From Planctomycetia bacterium (GTDB lineage: Bacteria; Planctomycetota; Phycisphaerae; UBA1845; UTPLA1), in NCBI GenBank assembly GCA_015075745.1, contig JABTTW010000001.1, positions 1,612,001 to 1,676,000 of the forward strand: DNA of 64,000 nt, written 5' to 3'. Of the stretch, positions 16,959-26,665 are shown one piece after another. The notes beneath the pieces were generated by a model. It saw only the letters and a program-made list of their open reading frames with translations. It made no database searches and was not told where the DNA came from. The translations under genes were made by a program, and so were the position numbers. The stretch's first letter is position 1. Every line of letters starts with the position of its first letter.

Positions 16959-18947
16959 CTATGGGCAGGCCGGGTTGGGATCGCCGATGCCGAGGGTCTT
17001 GTCCACGAAGAGCTGGCCGTCGATCGCAAGGTCCAATATGCCGTCGCCGTCCATGTCGGCGCAGTGACAGCCGGGTGCGATGATCGGCGCGGGGCCGGCC
17101 ATCAGGCAGTTCACAAAGTTCTGGATGTCCAGCGCGTTGACGAAGTTATCGCCGTCCATGTCGCCGCGGCAGGTCGGGCACAGTGGAGGTAAACCCGGCG
17201 CCTCAATCGCGCCGACGTCGCATTCCGCGGTGCCGTTGCCATCGCCGTCGGTCGGCCGCGGGTTGGAACACTGATCATCCATGATGATGTTTCCCGCTAA
17301 GTCGAAACATGCTCCCCGATCGACGGCCGGGCTTGTCGGGGCAGGGAAGTGGGCTTGCAGATTGCCACAGGCGGTCAGTGTTGAGAGCTGTGTCGCGATG
17401 GGCGAGCCGATGGTGCCGAATTGATCGGACGCCGTCGGGATCATGCCTGTTCCGTCGACATTGATGTTGCGGCCGGCGGAATTGATCGGCGAGAGCGCCA
17501 CGACGTTATTGCCGGGCAGCGAGGGTGCGCTGTCGATGATCGACCCCAGGACGTCCATGACGCTGACCGACCCGGACGTGTTTCCATTGAACAAACTGTC
17601 ACCGGACGATGCCCGATTGGCGACGAATGTGCATGCGCTGAGCTCACATCGGGCGCTGAAATCGTTTTCGATGGCGCCGCCGAAACCCGACGGGGCGGAG
17701 TTTCCGCTGAAGGTGCAGTTCACCGCGCTGAACATGCCCAACGGGTTCTGGTTGTACAGGGCTCCGCCACCCGCGGCGTTGATGATCAGACCACCGGACC
17801 GGTTGCCGCTGAATTCGCAGTGAGAGGCCGTCGCGGTTCCGGCGTTGGCGATTGCCCCGCCCAGGTTGGTGGCTGTGTTGGCCCGCAGCGCCGTTGAATT
17901 GAGGACGAGGGTGCAGCCGAACTGGTTATTGATTGCCCCGCCGCCGTTGTCGGCCTGGTTGTCGGCAATATATGAGAATGACGTCGGCAGGAAGGACAGG
18001 GTGCCGCTGTTCTGATTGGCAAATGCCCCGCCGTTGCCGCCCCCGGTCGCCCGGTTGAGCGCGGCGATGAGGAAGTCGATGGTCGTGATGCCGGAATTGG
18101 CGATGCCGCCGCCCTGCGTCGCTTCGTTGAATTGAATGACCACGTCGGACATGATCGCCGTGGCGCCTCCGGCGATTCGCGCCGCGCCGCCGCGATTACC
18201 GGCGACGTTGTCTTCGCCGAAAATGCCGCCGTTGAACGTGGCCGGTCCGGAGAGGTACAAGCCGCCGCCGTCGTCACCGGCATCGTTGTTGCGCATTGTC
18301 AATGAGGACAAGAATTGAACTGTGACATCCCGGTCGGACCACAGTCCGCCGCCGTCCAGCGTGGCGGCGCAATCCTGAATCTCAAAATTCTGAAGTTCCA
18401 GTCGCATGCCCCCCTGCATCAAGACTCCGCCGCCGTTGCTGCCGGTCGCTCCGGAGGCATCGCCGTCGCGAATCGTCAAACCCGAGAGGCGTACGATCAA
18501 ACCGCTCGGGGCGGTGCTGGGGATGTGAAAGATGCGATCGCGATTGGGCGGCAGGGGAAGTCCGGCGCAGGAGATAATGGTATTCCCGCCGCCATTTCCA
18601 TTGATGTTGAGTTCGGTCAGCCCGGCGACGGGATTGATGTCAAGGTCGCCGACGAGGCATGCGTCATCGGCGCCGGCGCGGGTCAGGAAATGAAAACCGT
18701 TGACGGCAAAATGAATGTCAACAATACCCGAGACCTGATTCGCCTCCATGATGGCGGCCCGAAGCGAACACAATCCGTTCGCGTCGAGGCACAGGCCGTC
18801 GCCGGGATTCGTGTCGGTCGAATCGGCCAGGGTGTTGACGATGTAGGTGGATTGTGCAGCGGCGCGATCCGCCTGCCATGTCATTAACATCGCCGTCGAT
18901 ACGAGAAAGAGCCCGGAATAGCGGGAAACTGACGTAAAGAATTGCAT
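16959..18947 (-). CDS. Exported right-handed beta-helix protein with dockerin-like C-terminus
   Basis: A 662-residue protein with a signal peptide (about 1-31, ending near DRAAAQ) and the N-terminal block GDGLCLDANGLCSLRAAIMEAN, typical of CSLREAI-type beta-helix proteins. Residues about 110-480 are parallel beta-helix coils rich in Gly/Asn: GGGLYLSGPATFNGG, NQADNGGGAINNQ and similar. The end has GDMDGDNFVNALDIQNFVN and ADMDGDGILDLAIDGQLFVD, a dockerin-like pair. A strong GGGAGGA Shine-Dalgarno precedes the ATG at 18947, and a TACAAT -10-like sequence lies about 20-30 bases further upstream. The fold suggests adhesion or polysaccharide binding; no lyase catalytic residues can be assigned. Confidence 0.85.
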   Translation of the reverse strand: MQFFTSVSRYSGLFLVSTAMLMTWQADRAAAQSTYIVNTLADSTDTNPGDGLCLDANGLCSLRAAIMEANQVSGIVDIHFAVNGFHFLTRAGADDACLVGDLDINPVAGLTELNINGNGGGNTIISCAGLPLPPNRDRIFHIPSTAPSGLIVRLSGLTIRDGDASGATGSNGGGVLMQGGMRLELQNFEIQDCAATLDGGGLWSDRDVTVQFLSSLTMRNNDAGDDGGGLYLSGPATFNGGIFGEDNVAGNRGGAARIAGGATAIMSDVVIQFNEATQGGGIANSGITTIDFLIAALNRATGGGNGGAFANQNSGTLSFLPTSFSYIADNQADNGGGAINNQFGCTLVLNSTALRANTATNLGGAIANAGTATASHCEFSGNRSGGLIINAAGGGALYNQNPLGMFSAVNCTFSGNSAPSGFGGAIENDFSARCELSACTFVANRASSGDSLFNGNTSGSVSVMDVLGSIIDSAPSLPGNNVVALSPINSAGRNINVDGTGMIPTASDQFGTIGSPIATQLSTLTACGNLQAHFPAPTSPAVDRGACFDLAGNIIMDDQCSNPRPTDGDGNGTAECDVGAIEAPGLPPLCPTCRGDMDGDNFVNALDIQNFVNCLMAGPAPIIAPGCHCADMDGDGILDLAIDGQLFVDKTLGIGDPNPACP

Positions 18948-19080
18948 GAATTCCTCCCTACCGATCCTGAATGTTTATTGTACCACAGGCGCCCCCCCGT
19001 CCTTGCATCGAGGAGACGCTATTTGCTGCCAATGGCAACGATCTAGAGGGGCAAGCGACGGAATCCCCCCCGTCCGGCGC

Positions 19081-19114
19081 AAAAAAAAGCCCCGCCGGCC
19101 AGTGCCGACGGGGC
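19081..19114 (-). terminator. Rho-independent terminator of clpC
   Basis: Read on the minus strand, GCCCCGTCGGC / GCCGGCGGGGC form an 11-base stem with one mismatch and a short loop (19089-19114), followed by eight T residues (19081-19088). It lies about 60 bases beyond the clpC stop. Confidence 0.88.
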
Positions 19115-19172
19115 GTGAAATAGCGAATTCTTTCGCTTCAGTAACGATTGTCGCCGAAATCGGCGCCGGAGC

Positions 19173-21701
19173 TTACGTTCCCTCGCCAGCGCCGGCTCCC
19201 GCCAACTGCGGCTTGGCGTCGGCATCGGCAACGATTCCCTCGAAAGCGAGCTTCTTGTCGCCCTCGCCCTGGGCAAGGGTCACGATGATGCGGTTCTTGC
19301 CCTTGTAGGCGCCGCGAAGCAGGCTCTCGCTGAGCGGGTCTTCGAGATGCTGCTCGATCGCTCTGCGAAGGGGCCGGGCTCCGAACTTCTCATCGGTGCC
19401 CTTCTCCAGAAGGAATTCCTTCGCTTCGTCGTTGAGTTCCATCGACAGGCCGTGGTCGATCAGGCGCTTCTGCACTTTCTTGATTTCGAGTTCGACGATG
19501 TTGGTGAGGTCCTCGTGCTTGAGCTTATGGAAGACGACGACTTCATCGACTCGGTTGAGAAACTCGGGCCGGAAGTGGTTCTCAAGCTCGACCTTGAGCG
19601 TGTTCTTCATTTTCTCGTAGGTCATGTTCTCGTCACGCTTCTCGAAGCCGAACGAGGCCTGGTGGGTGATCTTGTCGGCGCCGATGTTGCTGGTCATGAT
19701 GAGGACGACGTTTCGGAAGTCCACGTGCCGACCGAAGGAGTCCGTCAGACGGCCTTCTTCCATGATCTGCAGGAGCATGTTGAAGCAGTCGGGGTGGGCC
19801 TTCTCGATTTCGTCGAGCAGGACGACGGCATAGGGGCGGCGGCGAATGCGCTCGGTGAGCTGTCCGCCCTCCTCGTAGCCGACGTAGCCCGGAGGGGCGC
19901 CGATCAGGCGGCTGACGTTGTGCTTCTCCATGTACTCGGACATGTCGATGGTGAGCAGGGCCTCTTCGGCGCCGAACATGAACTCGGCGAGGCTCTTGGC
20001 CAATAGGGTCTTACCGACACCGGAGGGGCCGATGAAGATGAAGCTGCCCATGGGCCGGTTCGGATCCTTCAGGCCGCTGCGGCTGCGTCGGACGCTTCGC
20101 GCGACGGCGCTGATGGCCTCTTCCTGGCTGATGACGCGCTTGTGAAGCTCGGCTTCCAATTCGAGGAGGCGCTGAGCCTCTTCCTTCTCGAGGCGCGTGA
20201 GGGGGACGCCGGTCATCTTGCTGACGACCTCGGCGATGACTTCCTCGTCGACGACGCCGTCAATTTCGTTGCGATGCTCGTGCCAGTTCTTTTCGAGTTT
20301 TTCCTTCTCCGCGGCGATCTGGAGGGCCTTGTCGCGAAGATCGGCGGCTCGCTCGTAGTCGGCGTTCTTGACCGACTCGTCCTTTTCCATGGTCAGCTTC
20401 TTGATGTTGTCCTCAAGGGCCGTGAGCTCCTGGGGCTTGGTCATGGCCCGCAGACGCACGCGGGCGCCGGCCTCGTCGATCACGTCGATGGCCTTGTCCG
20501 GCATGACGCGGGAGGGGATGTAACGCATGGAGAGCTCGACCGCGGCGAGCAAACCCTCGTCGGTGATCTGAACGCGATGGTGCGCCTCGTAGCGATCGCG
20601 GAGGCCCTTGAGGATCTCCAGCGTCTCCTCGCGGGACGGCGGCTCGACCATGATCTGCTGGAAGCGGCGCTCCAGGGCGCCGTCCTTCTCGATGTACTTG
20701 CGATATTCGTCGAGGGTGGTGGCGCCGATGCACTGCAATTCGCCGCGCGACAGGGCGGGCTTAAGCACGTTCGACGCGTCGATCGCGCCTTCGGCGCCGC
20801 CGGCGCCGACCAGGGTGTGAAGCTCGTCGATGAAGAGAATGACGTTTCGGGCCCTGCGGACCTCGTTCATGACGGCCTTGATCCGCTCTTCAAACTGACC
20901 GCGGTACTTGGTTCCGGCGACCATCATGGCGAGGTCGAGGACGACGATCCGTTTCTCGGCGAGAATTTCGGGGACGTCATTGCTGACGACGCGCTGGGCC
21001 AGACCTTCGACGATGGCGGTCTTGCCGACGCCGGCTTCGCCGAGGAGGACGGGGTTGTTCTTGTAGCGGCGGCAGAGGACGACGAGCAGGCGCTCGATTT
21101 CGTCTTCGCGACCAATGACCGGGTCGAGCTTTCCGCTGCGGGCCATTTCCGTCAGGTCGCGGCCGAATGAATCCAATGCCGGGGTGCGCGACTTGCCGCC
21201 CTTGCGGCCGGACTGGGCCGAGCTGGGCTGGCCGCCGCCTTCGGGCTCACCCTCGTTCTCGACGCCGGCGCCGAGCAGATTCAGCACCTCTTCGCGAACT
21301 TCTTCGAGCTTGATGCCGATGTTCATCAGAACCTGGGCCGCGACGCCGTCCTGCTCACGCAGAAGGCCCAGCAGCAGATGCTCGGTTCCGACGTAGTTGT
21401 GGTTCAGATTGCGGGCCTCTTCGATGGCGAACTCGATGACCTTCTTGGCCCGCGGGGTCTGAGGCAACTTGCCCATGGTGACCATGTCGGGCCCGCTCTT
21501 GACGAGCCGCTCGACTTCCATGCGGACCTTGCGGAGGTCTATTTCAAGGTTTTTCAGGACGTTCGCGCCAACGCCGGACCCTTCCTTGACGAGACCGAGC
21601 AGGATGTGCTCAGTGCCGATGTATTCGTGGTTGAACCTCTGGGCCTCTTGATTGGCCAGGGCCATCACCTTTCGCGCTCGATCCGTAAATCGTTCAAACA
21701 T
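19173..21701 (-). CDS. clpC: ClpC-type ATP-dependent protease ATPase subunit
   Basis: An 842-residue AAA+ unfoldase that feeds substrates to ClpP. Two Clp N repeats (residues about 1-145) start [23 protein letters not shown] module 1 has Walker A GEAGVGKT near 219 and Walker B in [19 protein letters not shown]-type segment ([15 protein letters not shown]) sits in the middle region, as in ClpC rather than ClpB. AAA module 2 has Walker A GPSGVGKT near 555 and [11 protein letters not shown], then the ClpB/C D2-small domain. The C-terminal tail is Ala/Gly-rich and degenerate. Shine-Dalgarno GAGAGGA precedes the ATG. A terminator follows. No McsA/McsB/CtsR partners are present in the window. Confidence 0.96.
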   Translation of the reverse strand: MFERFTDRARKVMALANQEAQRFNHEYIGTEHILLGLVKEGSGVGANVLKNLEIDLRKVRMEVERLVKSGPDMVTMGKLPQTPRAKKVIEFAIEEARNLNHNYVGTEHLLLGLLREQDGVAAQVLMNIGIKLEEVREEVLNLLGAGVENEGEPEGGGQPSSAQSGRKGGKSRTPALDSFGRDLTEMARSGKLDPVIGREDEIERLLVVLCRRYKNNPVLLGEAGVGKTAIVEGLAQRVVSNDVPEILAEKRIVVLDLAMMVAGTKYRGQFEERIKAVMNEVRRARNVILFIDELHTLVGAGGAEGAIDASNVLKPALSRGELQCIGATTLDEYRKYIEKDGALERRFQQIMVEPPSREETLEILKGLRDRYEAHHRVQITDEGLLAAVELSMRYIPSRVMPDKAIDVIDEAGARVRLRAMTKPQELTALEDNIKKLTMEKDESVKNADYERAADLRDKALQIAAEKEKLEKNWHEHRNEIDGVVDEEVIAEVVSKMTGVPLTRLEKEEAQRLLELEAELHKRVISQEEAISAVARSVRRSRSGLKDPNRPMGSFIFIGPSGVGKTLLAKSLAEFMFGAEEALLTIDMSEYMEKHNVSRLIGAPPGYVGYEEGGQLTERIRRRPYAVVLLDEIEKAHPDCFNMLLQIMEEGRLTDSFGRHVDFRNVVLIMTSNIGADKITHQASFGFEKRDENMTYEKMKNTLKVELENHFRPEFLNRVDEVVVFHKLKHEDLTNIVELEIKKVQKRLIDHGLSMELNDEAKEFLLEKGTDEKFGARPLRRAIEQHLEDPLSESLLRGAYKGKNRIIVTLAQGEGDKKLAFEGIVADADAKPQLAGAGAGEGT

Positions 21702-21727
21702 GGGGTTGAATCCTCTCGTTCCGGCTT

Positions 21728-21744
21728 CCCTGCTTCATGCAGGG
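21728..21744 (-). promoter_or_regulatory. Small hairpin in the clpC leader
   Basis: CCCTGC (21728-21733) and GCAGGG (21739-21744) form a perfect six-base stem with a five-base loop, 27 bases upstream of the clpC ATG and just beyond its Shine-Dalgarno. It has no T tail, so it is not a terminator. Function unknown; chance is possible. Confidence 0.25.
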
Positions 21745-21981
21745 GCGGCGATGTCTGACCAAGGACTCCGGAACCGTCTGACGTTGCGACGCTTCTAATT
21801 GCCCTTCGACCACCCAACCGATCCGTCCGACGCCTTGATGAGGCACCGATTCCCGCGGACCGTCTTCCGCGCCAGCTTACCCGATTCTAGTCCGCCCGGT
21901 ATGCCGCTGCAATGCGGGCTCTTACCGGACCGGGCCGGTCGGAGGCGGTTTCATCCAAGTGTATCGGTTGGAAAGCGGGGG

Positions 21982-22569
21982 CTATGCACTCGCAATCGTG
22001 CGCAAAGCGCGAGATCTGCGACCGAGAATAAGAAATAAGACAGGGGCAAGAAATGCGCCGGCCGGCTCCGGAATGACGGTGATTCGAAAATCGTGGGAGC
22101 CGGTGTTGTCGGCGAAGAACTGATCGAACATGCCTATATAGATGTAGCCGGCCGACCGTGCCGTGACCCACAGTGAGACGTCGTGATCGTCGGTCAGGCT
22201 GACGCGGTCCGAGGCGAAGAGCACGGTTTCGCCGATGAGGGGAATCGGCGCGGTCACGTAGTTTGAGACGACGCCTTGGTAGCTTCGCATGAGCTCGATG
22301 TTGTTGAGCGGCGAGATCAGTCCCATGTCGAAGTTGGACATCACGTAGTAGGGACCGCCCACGTGTATCTGACCGGTGCCCTGAATCTGAACCAGGTCGC
22401 CGATGCCCACCTGAATGCCGGTATTGAGCATGTGGGCTTTATTGTTGAAAGCGGCGTTGCGCGTACTGATATACGAGAAATCGAAAACGGTTCCTGCGTT
22501 CAATGCTTCATCACCGGCGAAGACGAAGCAGATTGCCGCGACGAGCATCCACGGCTTCAGAGCTTTCAT
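21982..22569 (-). CDS. PEP-CTERM sorting-domain protein
   Basis: A 195-residue exported protein: signal peptide (about 1-25), a beta-rich domain without recognisable catalytic residues (25-165), and a C-terminal VIPEPAGAFLAPVLFLILGRRSR sorting signal (PEP motif, TM helix, basic end). It lies upstream of clpC on the same strand with a 280-base gap. The body of the protein is not similar to anything I recognise. It would be exported and processed by an exosortase, none of which is visible here. Confidence 0.8.
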   Translation of the reverse strand: MKALKPWMLVAAICFVFAGDEALNAGTVFDFSYISTRNAAFNNKAHMLNTGIQVGIGDLVQIQGTGQIHVGGPYYVMSNFDMGLISPLNNIELMRSYQGVVSNYVTAPIPLIGETVLFASDRVSLTDDHDVSLWVTARSAGYIYIGMFDQFFADNTGSHDFRITVIPEPAGAFLAPVLFLILGRRSRALRTIASA

Positions 22570-22863
22570 GGCTGACCCCCATCCACGTTCGACTCACCGT
22601 CGGCGCAGCGCGATGGCGGGGCGCGTCGGCGAATTCTCAAAAAGCTGAGTGAACCCCCTCGAAAACTCGACCTGCGTCGGTCGGGCATCTTGCGCGGCAG
22701 GCGCCCGCGCGAGATGTCTGCACTGGATGGTATCTCACGTGGAGGCGGCGGGTAAAGGTCGACCCTGGGGATTTCGCGCGCACGGATTCGGACGCAGCGA
22801 ACAACGAAAAAAACGGACTCGATTAGGGGACTTGATAATGAATCGACGGCCGGCGGTGAATCG

Positions 22864-23412
22864 TCAATCAGCGTCCTTCAGGGCCGCCATGGCCTCGGAC
22901 TGAAATCTTCGTCCGTGATCCAATTTACAGACGCGCTGCCAGACGCGCCGCGCCTGGTCCCGATCGCCGATCTCGACGCAATACCGGGCCCAGAGGACGT
23001 TGGCCTCGACGTGTTCGTCATCGAGTTGAATCGCCTCGGTGAGGGTTTGGCCCGCGACCTCGATGTCGCCGCGTTCCATCGCCTCTCGCGAGCGGATCAG
23101 CATCAGGGCGAGGTCATCCTTGCGGCGTGAAAGCTGCCGCACCTGTCGATGGAGCATGGCCTGAGAGAGCAGCCAGGCGAAGGCGGCAATCCCGACTCCG
23201 GCTGCGCTGAGCCATGCCGGAATCGCCTCCGGGGCGATGAAGTAACCGGCGATCGCGGCATTCGCGCCCAATGCAAAAACAATTGAGAGAAGGAAGCCGA
23301 CCCATTCGCGGCGCTGCAAGATGAGCCCGGCGCCCGGGACGAATAGATTCAGCAGCGAAGATAACACGGGTGCAAACCTCTGCCCCTGCGGAGTTGAGGT
23401 CGCGCGATTCAA
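22864..23412 (-). CDS. Membrane protein with TPR-like C-terminus
   Basis: A 182-residue protein starting at TTG 23412, whose first bases overlap the TGA of the preceding gene (TTGA), so translation is probably coupled. Residues about 14-75 form two to three hydrophobic helices; residues about 105-180 are helical with a TPR-like repeat: AMERGDIEVAGQTLTEAIQLDD then ANVLWARYCVEIGDRDQARR. Function unknown. It follows the 136-residue membrane protein gene and both may act together in the envelope. Confidence 0.6.
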   Translation of the reverse strand: MNRATSTPQGQRFAPVLSSLLNLFVPGAGLILQRREWVGFLLSIVFALGANAAIAGYFIAPEAIPAWLSAAGVGIAAFAWLLSQAMLHRQVRQLSRRKDDLALMLIRSREAMERGDIEVAGQTLTEAIQLDDEHVEANVLWARYCVEIGDRDQARRVWQRVCKLDHGRRFQSEAMAALKDAD

Positions 23413-23819
23413 GGCGTGGCCACGGCGCTGGGACTATCTTTCGGCGCCATAATCATGGGCTCGCTCAACTGCTTCCAGGTACCGAAGAGGACGGGTGCGA
23501 CTGCGACGACGAACGCTCCGATGGTCATCCCTATCCAGGAGCGGCCCTGCCTGTTGTTCTTCGGCTGGCCCAGGCTGCGAAAGCCGAGGATGCCTCCGAT
23601 CAGGCCGAGGACCACGGCCAGGGGTACCGCCGCCATGACAATCGGCTGTCGATACTGCGACAACCCCAGTTCGGAATTGTAGGGAATGACCATTTGCTCG
23701 GTATCAATGCCCTTGAAGACGACGACGACCAAGCCAAGTACGACGACCATGCCCGCCATCGCCGCCAGCATCGAAGCAGTCGCCTGCGTGTCATAGAGTC
23801 GGAAATTCGGCTTTTTCAT
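23409..23819 (-). CDS. Three-TM membrane protein, unknown function
   Basis: A 136-residue protein with hydrophobic segments near residues 15-38, 58-80 and 95-112, a cytoplasmic start MKKPNFRLYDTQ, and no conserved motif that I recognise. It shares a TTGA overlap with the next gene. The TM spacing suggests a small integral membrane protein of the kind often left as hypothetical in planctomycetes. Confidence 0.55.
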   Translation of the reverse strand: MKKPNFRLYDTQATASMLAAMAGMVVVLGLVVVVFKGIDTEQMVIPYNSELGLSQYRQPIVMAAVPLAVVLGLIGGILGFRSLGQPKNNRQGRSWIGMTIGAFVVAVAPVLFGTWKQLSEPMIMAPKDSPSAVATP

Positions 23820-23937
23820 GGTTTGTCGATCCTCACGGGTCGCCCTTTGGGGGCGCTGGTACTACCATTCGCGGCTCGAGCCGCCTGAGTGTAGCCTATC
23901 ATAATCGGTCGTCGTCTCAACGCCACGGAGTTCCGAT

Positions 23938-24339
23938 ATGAGCCAGTCCACCCCCATGCCCCTCATTGAACCAGCGATTCGCGTCATGATGATGCCCCGG
24001 GATACCAACGCCCACGGGACGATCTTCGGCGGGGTGATCCTGAGCTATCTCGACCAGGCCGGGGCCAGCGAGGCCCGCAAGCTCGGCTGCACGCGTGTCG
24101 TTACCGTGGCCATGGACAAGATCGAGTTTCTTCATCCGGTCTTCGTGGGCGACGTGCTCAGCTTCCTTGCGGAAGTCGTGAAGGTCGGACGGACCAGTGT
24201 CCGAATCAGGGTGCGCGTCGAAGCGGAGCGATTCGATCCGCGGTGCGAGCGGGTTGAAGTGACTTCCGCGGAAATCGTCTATGTGGGCGTCGACGAGGAC
24301 CGCAAGCCGATCCCCATTCAATCCAAATCGCCTTGTTAG
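23938..24339 (+). CDS. Hotdog-fold acyl-CoA thioesterase (YciA-like)
   Basis: A 133-residue single hotdog domain. The pattern RDTNAHGTIFGGVILSYLDQAG is the characteristic N-A-H-G-x-I-F-G-G region of YciA/ACOT-type thioesterases, with the catalytic Asp in the D-Q-A-G helix start. KIEFLHPVFVGDVLSFLAEV completes the active-site sheet. Family members hydrolyse acyl-CoA in the cytoplasm as hexamers. It is convergent with the SurA/PpiD-like gene and stands alone on its strand. Confidence 0.88.
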   Translation: MSQSTPMPLIEPAIRVMMMPRDTNAHGTIFGGVILSYLDQAGASEARKLGCTRVVTVAMDKIEFLHPVFVGDVLSFLAEVVKVGRTSVRIRVRVEAERFDPRCERVEVTSAEIVYVGVDEDRKPIPIQSKSPC

Positions 24340-24358
24340 TACGGCGTCACCGGTCGTC

Positions 24359-26461
24359 CTAGAACATGGGCGGCTGAGGCGGTCGCGGTGCTTCGATGCC
24401 GCCGGTGCTGTCAGGCGCATCGGCGTCAGAGACGCGCTCGAAGCCTGCCCGCGCTTCGACGGCCTTGGGATCGAACCACTCCGTCATCAGGAGGGCTCGG
24501 CGCTCGCTCAGCAGGCGGAAGTACGCCGAATTGCGAAGCGTGGTTTCGAACTTCTCCTGGTCGACCGGTTCGGTGCCGGCCAATTCCACGACGAAGTGCT
24601 TGCGAAGTTTCGGGATGGAGACCAGGCGGACAAGGGGGGCCGGCTCAAGGGCGGGCTGCGTCGTCGCGGCGGCGGTCCGCTCGGTCTCCGGAACATCCAT
24701 CGCCGGTGGCGACCAGCTCGGCTCGGTCATTTCGTAACAGGCATCGACGAAAGCTTCCGAGAGTCCCACGCCGGTCACGCTGGGCGCCATAAGCGTGGGC
24801 TTTCCTTCCTTCATGGCTTCCATCATTTGTCCATCGGCGATTCTCGTTCGGCGGGCAAACGCGGGCGGCGTCGTCACGGCGATCAGCGGTGTACCCGACT
24901 TCAGATCGGGAAAGTAATCGAGGGTCTTCTCGACGCCCAATCGAGACGCGACGGCGTACAGCTCGCGGGCCACCGGTTCGGCCTTTGCAAAGCCACGCTG
25001 AATGCGGACATCGCGCTCCACCTGCTCCCGGACTTCGGAAACGTCGGCCGGGGCCTGCGAACTGTTCGTCGCCACGACACGGAAAACGATGTAACGGTCG
25101 GTCGCGTAACTCAGTTGTCCTCCGCTGAATTGCGGCGCCATGGCTGTGAACGGCGCTTCGCACGGCTGGAACAACTGAAGGCCGGTATCGGAACTGCGAT
25201 CTTCGTCATGCTGATAGAAGGGCGTAACGTTGAAGGCGTAGTCAGAAAGCGTGACCGTTAGCTGTCCGGAAAGGAAGGCCCCGCGAAGGTCCTTGTAGGA
25301 CATCAGGTCGTCCTTCGACAACCAATCGGTCTCCGCATAATCGACTGGAACGCCGAACTCGCCCATCATCCGATCGGCCACTTTCTTCATGGCATCGGGG
25401 GCGTCCGCACCGGCGGGAATCGGCTTAAGGCCGGTGGTCAAGTCTGTCTTTACGTCCTGCCAGGGTTTGGCCAGCAGGCTCTGTGCCTTTTTCATCGCCT
25501 GCTCGGCGAGCTGGGTGGCGTTGCGGCGGCGAAGTTCGCGCTCGACGTCGTCGCGGGCCTCGCTGAAGCTCTTCTCGACCTGCTTGGGCTGCGGGGCCGG
25601 CGGCTCGGCGGGCTGACTGGCGGCGTCGCCGGTCGGCTGGCTGGCCGGCGTTTCCGGCTCGACGTAGATCGTCTTGGTGAACTGAGCCTTGTTGGCTTTC
25701 CAGTAGGTCTTGATCGCGTCCATGCTGATCGTGACCTGAGGCGAGATTTTTGAGATGCTCGTCGAGATGTACTGCAGCTTCACGCGGTCGTCATACTTGT
25801 AACCGAATCCCGAATCGCTCTCCGACGCCTTTTGGTCCTTGTGGACGTCGAACATGGCCTGGACTTCGGCGTCGTTGATCGGCGCGTCGTTTTCCAGGTA
25901 TCGTTCGGCGGGAACGGAAATGAACTTCACGCGAATCTTGTCTTCGGTCTCGGAGACGAAGTGCTTCACCTGTCCTTCCGAAGGCATGGCAGCGCCGGTA
26001 ACGTGACTGGCATGCTTCTGAATCGCCATTTGTCGCCTAAGGGCCTGACGAATCGCCGGCGGTGTGATCCGCTGATTGACGCGAAGGTTTTCCAGGTACT
26101 CGGCCGGCAGAGACTTGAGGTCTCGTTCGATTTCCTGGTCCGACACTTCCACACCGGCGCGCTCGGCCTCGAGATAAAGCAGGTACCAATGTTCCAGCCG
26201 GGTCGCCTTGTTGCCGAATTGCCAGATTTGCGGATACGGCGACTGGACAGGGCTCAGGCGGTCGAGAACCTCAACATCCTGCCGGGCGAAACTCAATTCA
26301 CCCTGCGTAATGTCCTTTCCAAATGCCGTGCCGAAGACCGACTTGGCCGGATCGGGAGCGAGGATTTCGACCAGGGCGGACCCGCCCACGAACGAGAGCA
26401 TGGCCAGGAGCACGACGACGACCATGATCTGCTTAGTATGCGCTCGAAGCCACTTCATCAT
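24359..26461 (-). CDS. SurA/PpiD-like periplasmic folding factor, membrane anchored
   Basis: A 700-residue protein with an N-terminal anchor (residues about 11-33, MKWLRAHTKQIMVVVVLLA...) and a large extracytoplasmic helical region. Segments such as DITQGELSFARQD and GVEVSDQEIERDLKS match the SurA_N/PpiD chaperone pattern. A second portion (about 230-370, with a Pro/Ala/Gln-rich insert of ASQPAEPPAPQP type) may correspond to a parvulin-like domain, but I cannot place the catalytic residues. Family function is folding of exported proteins. Neighbours give no specific clue. Confidence 0.65.
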   Translation of the reverse strand: MMKWLRAHTKQIMVVVVLLAMLSFVGGSALVEILAPDPAKSVFGTAFGKDITQGELSFARQDVEVLDRLSPVQSPYPQIWQFGNKATRLEHWYLLYLEAERAGVEVSDQEIERDLKSLPAEYLENLRVNQRITPPAIRQALRRQMAIQKHASHVTGAAMPSEGQVKHFVSETEDKIRVKFISVPAERYLENDAPINDAEVQAMFDVHKDQKASESDSGFGYKYDDRVKLQYISTSISKISPQVTISMDAIKTYWKANKAQFTKTIYVEPETPASQPTGDAASQPAEPPAPQPKQVEKSFSEARDDVERELRRRNATQLAEQAMKKAQSLLAKPWQDVKTDLTTGLKPIPAGADAPDAMKKVADRMMGEFGVPVDYAETDWLSKDDLMSYKDLRGAFLSGQLTVTLSDYAFNVTPFYQHDEDRSSDTGLQLFQPCEAPFTAMAPQFSGGQLSYATDRYIVFRVVATNSSQAPADVSEVREQVERDVRIQRGFAKAEPVARELYAVASRLGVEKTLDYFPDLKSGTPLIAVTTPPAFARRTRIADGQMMEAMKEGKPTLMAPSVTGVGLSEAFVDACYEMTEPSWSPPAMDVPETERTAAATTQPALEPAPLVRLVSIPKLRKHFVVELAGTEPVDQEKFETTLRNSAYFRLLSERRALLMTEWFDPKAVEARAGFERVSDADAPDSTGGIEAPRPPQPPMF

Positions 26462-26665
26462 TGCGAGCTAACTCCTATGGGAGGAGATGAGTTATCGACA
26501 GAAACGCGAGCCCAATAGCTTAACGCACGCAGCGCAGGCGTGGCAAGCCGGGTGGGAATCGTGGAAATCATCGCAGTCGGGAGGCCAAGCGACGTGTCCG
26601 GCGGGCCTTTGGCCGCCGGGAGCGGACTTGGCTGCCATGGGACGGCGGTGGGCCTCGATGGCCGC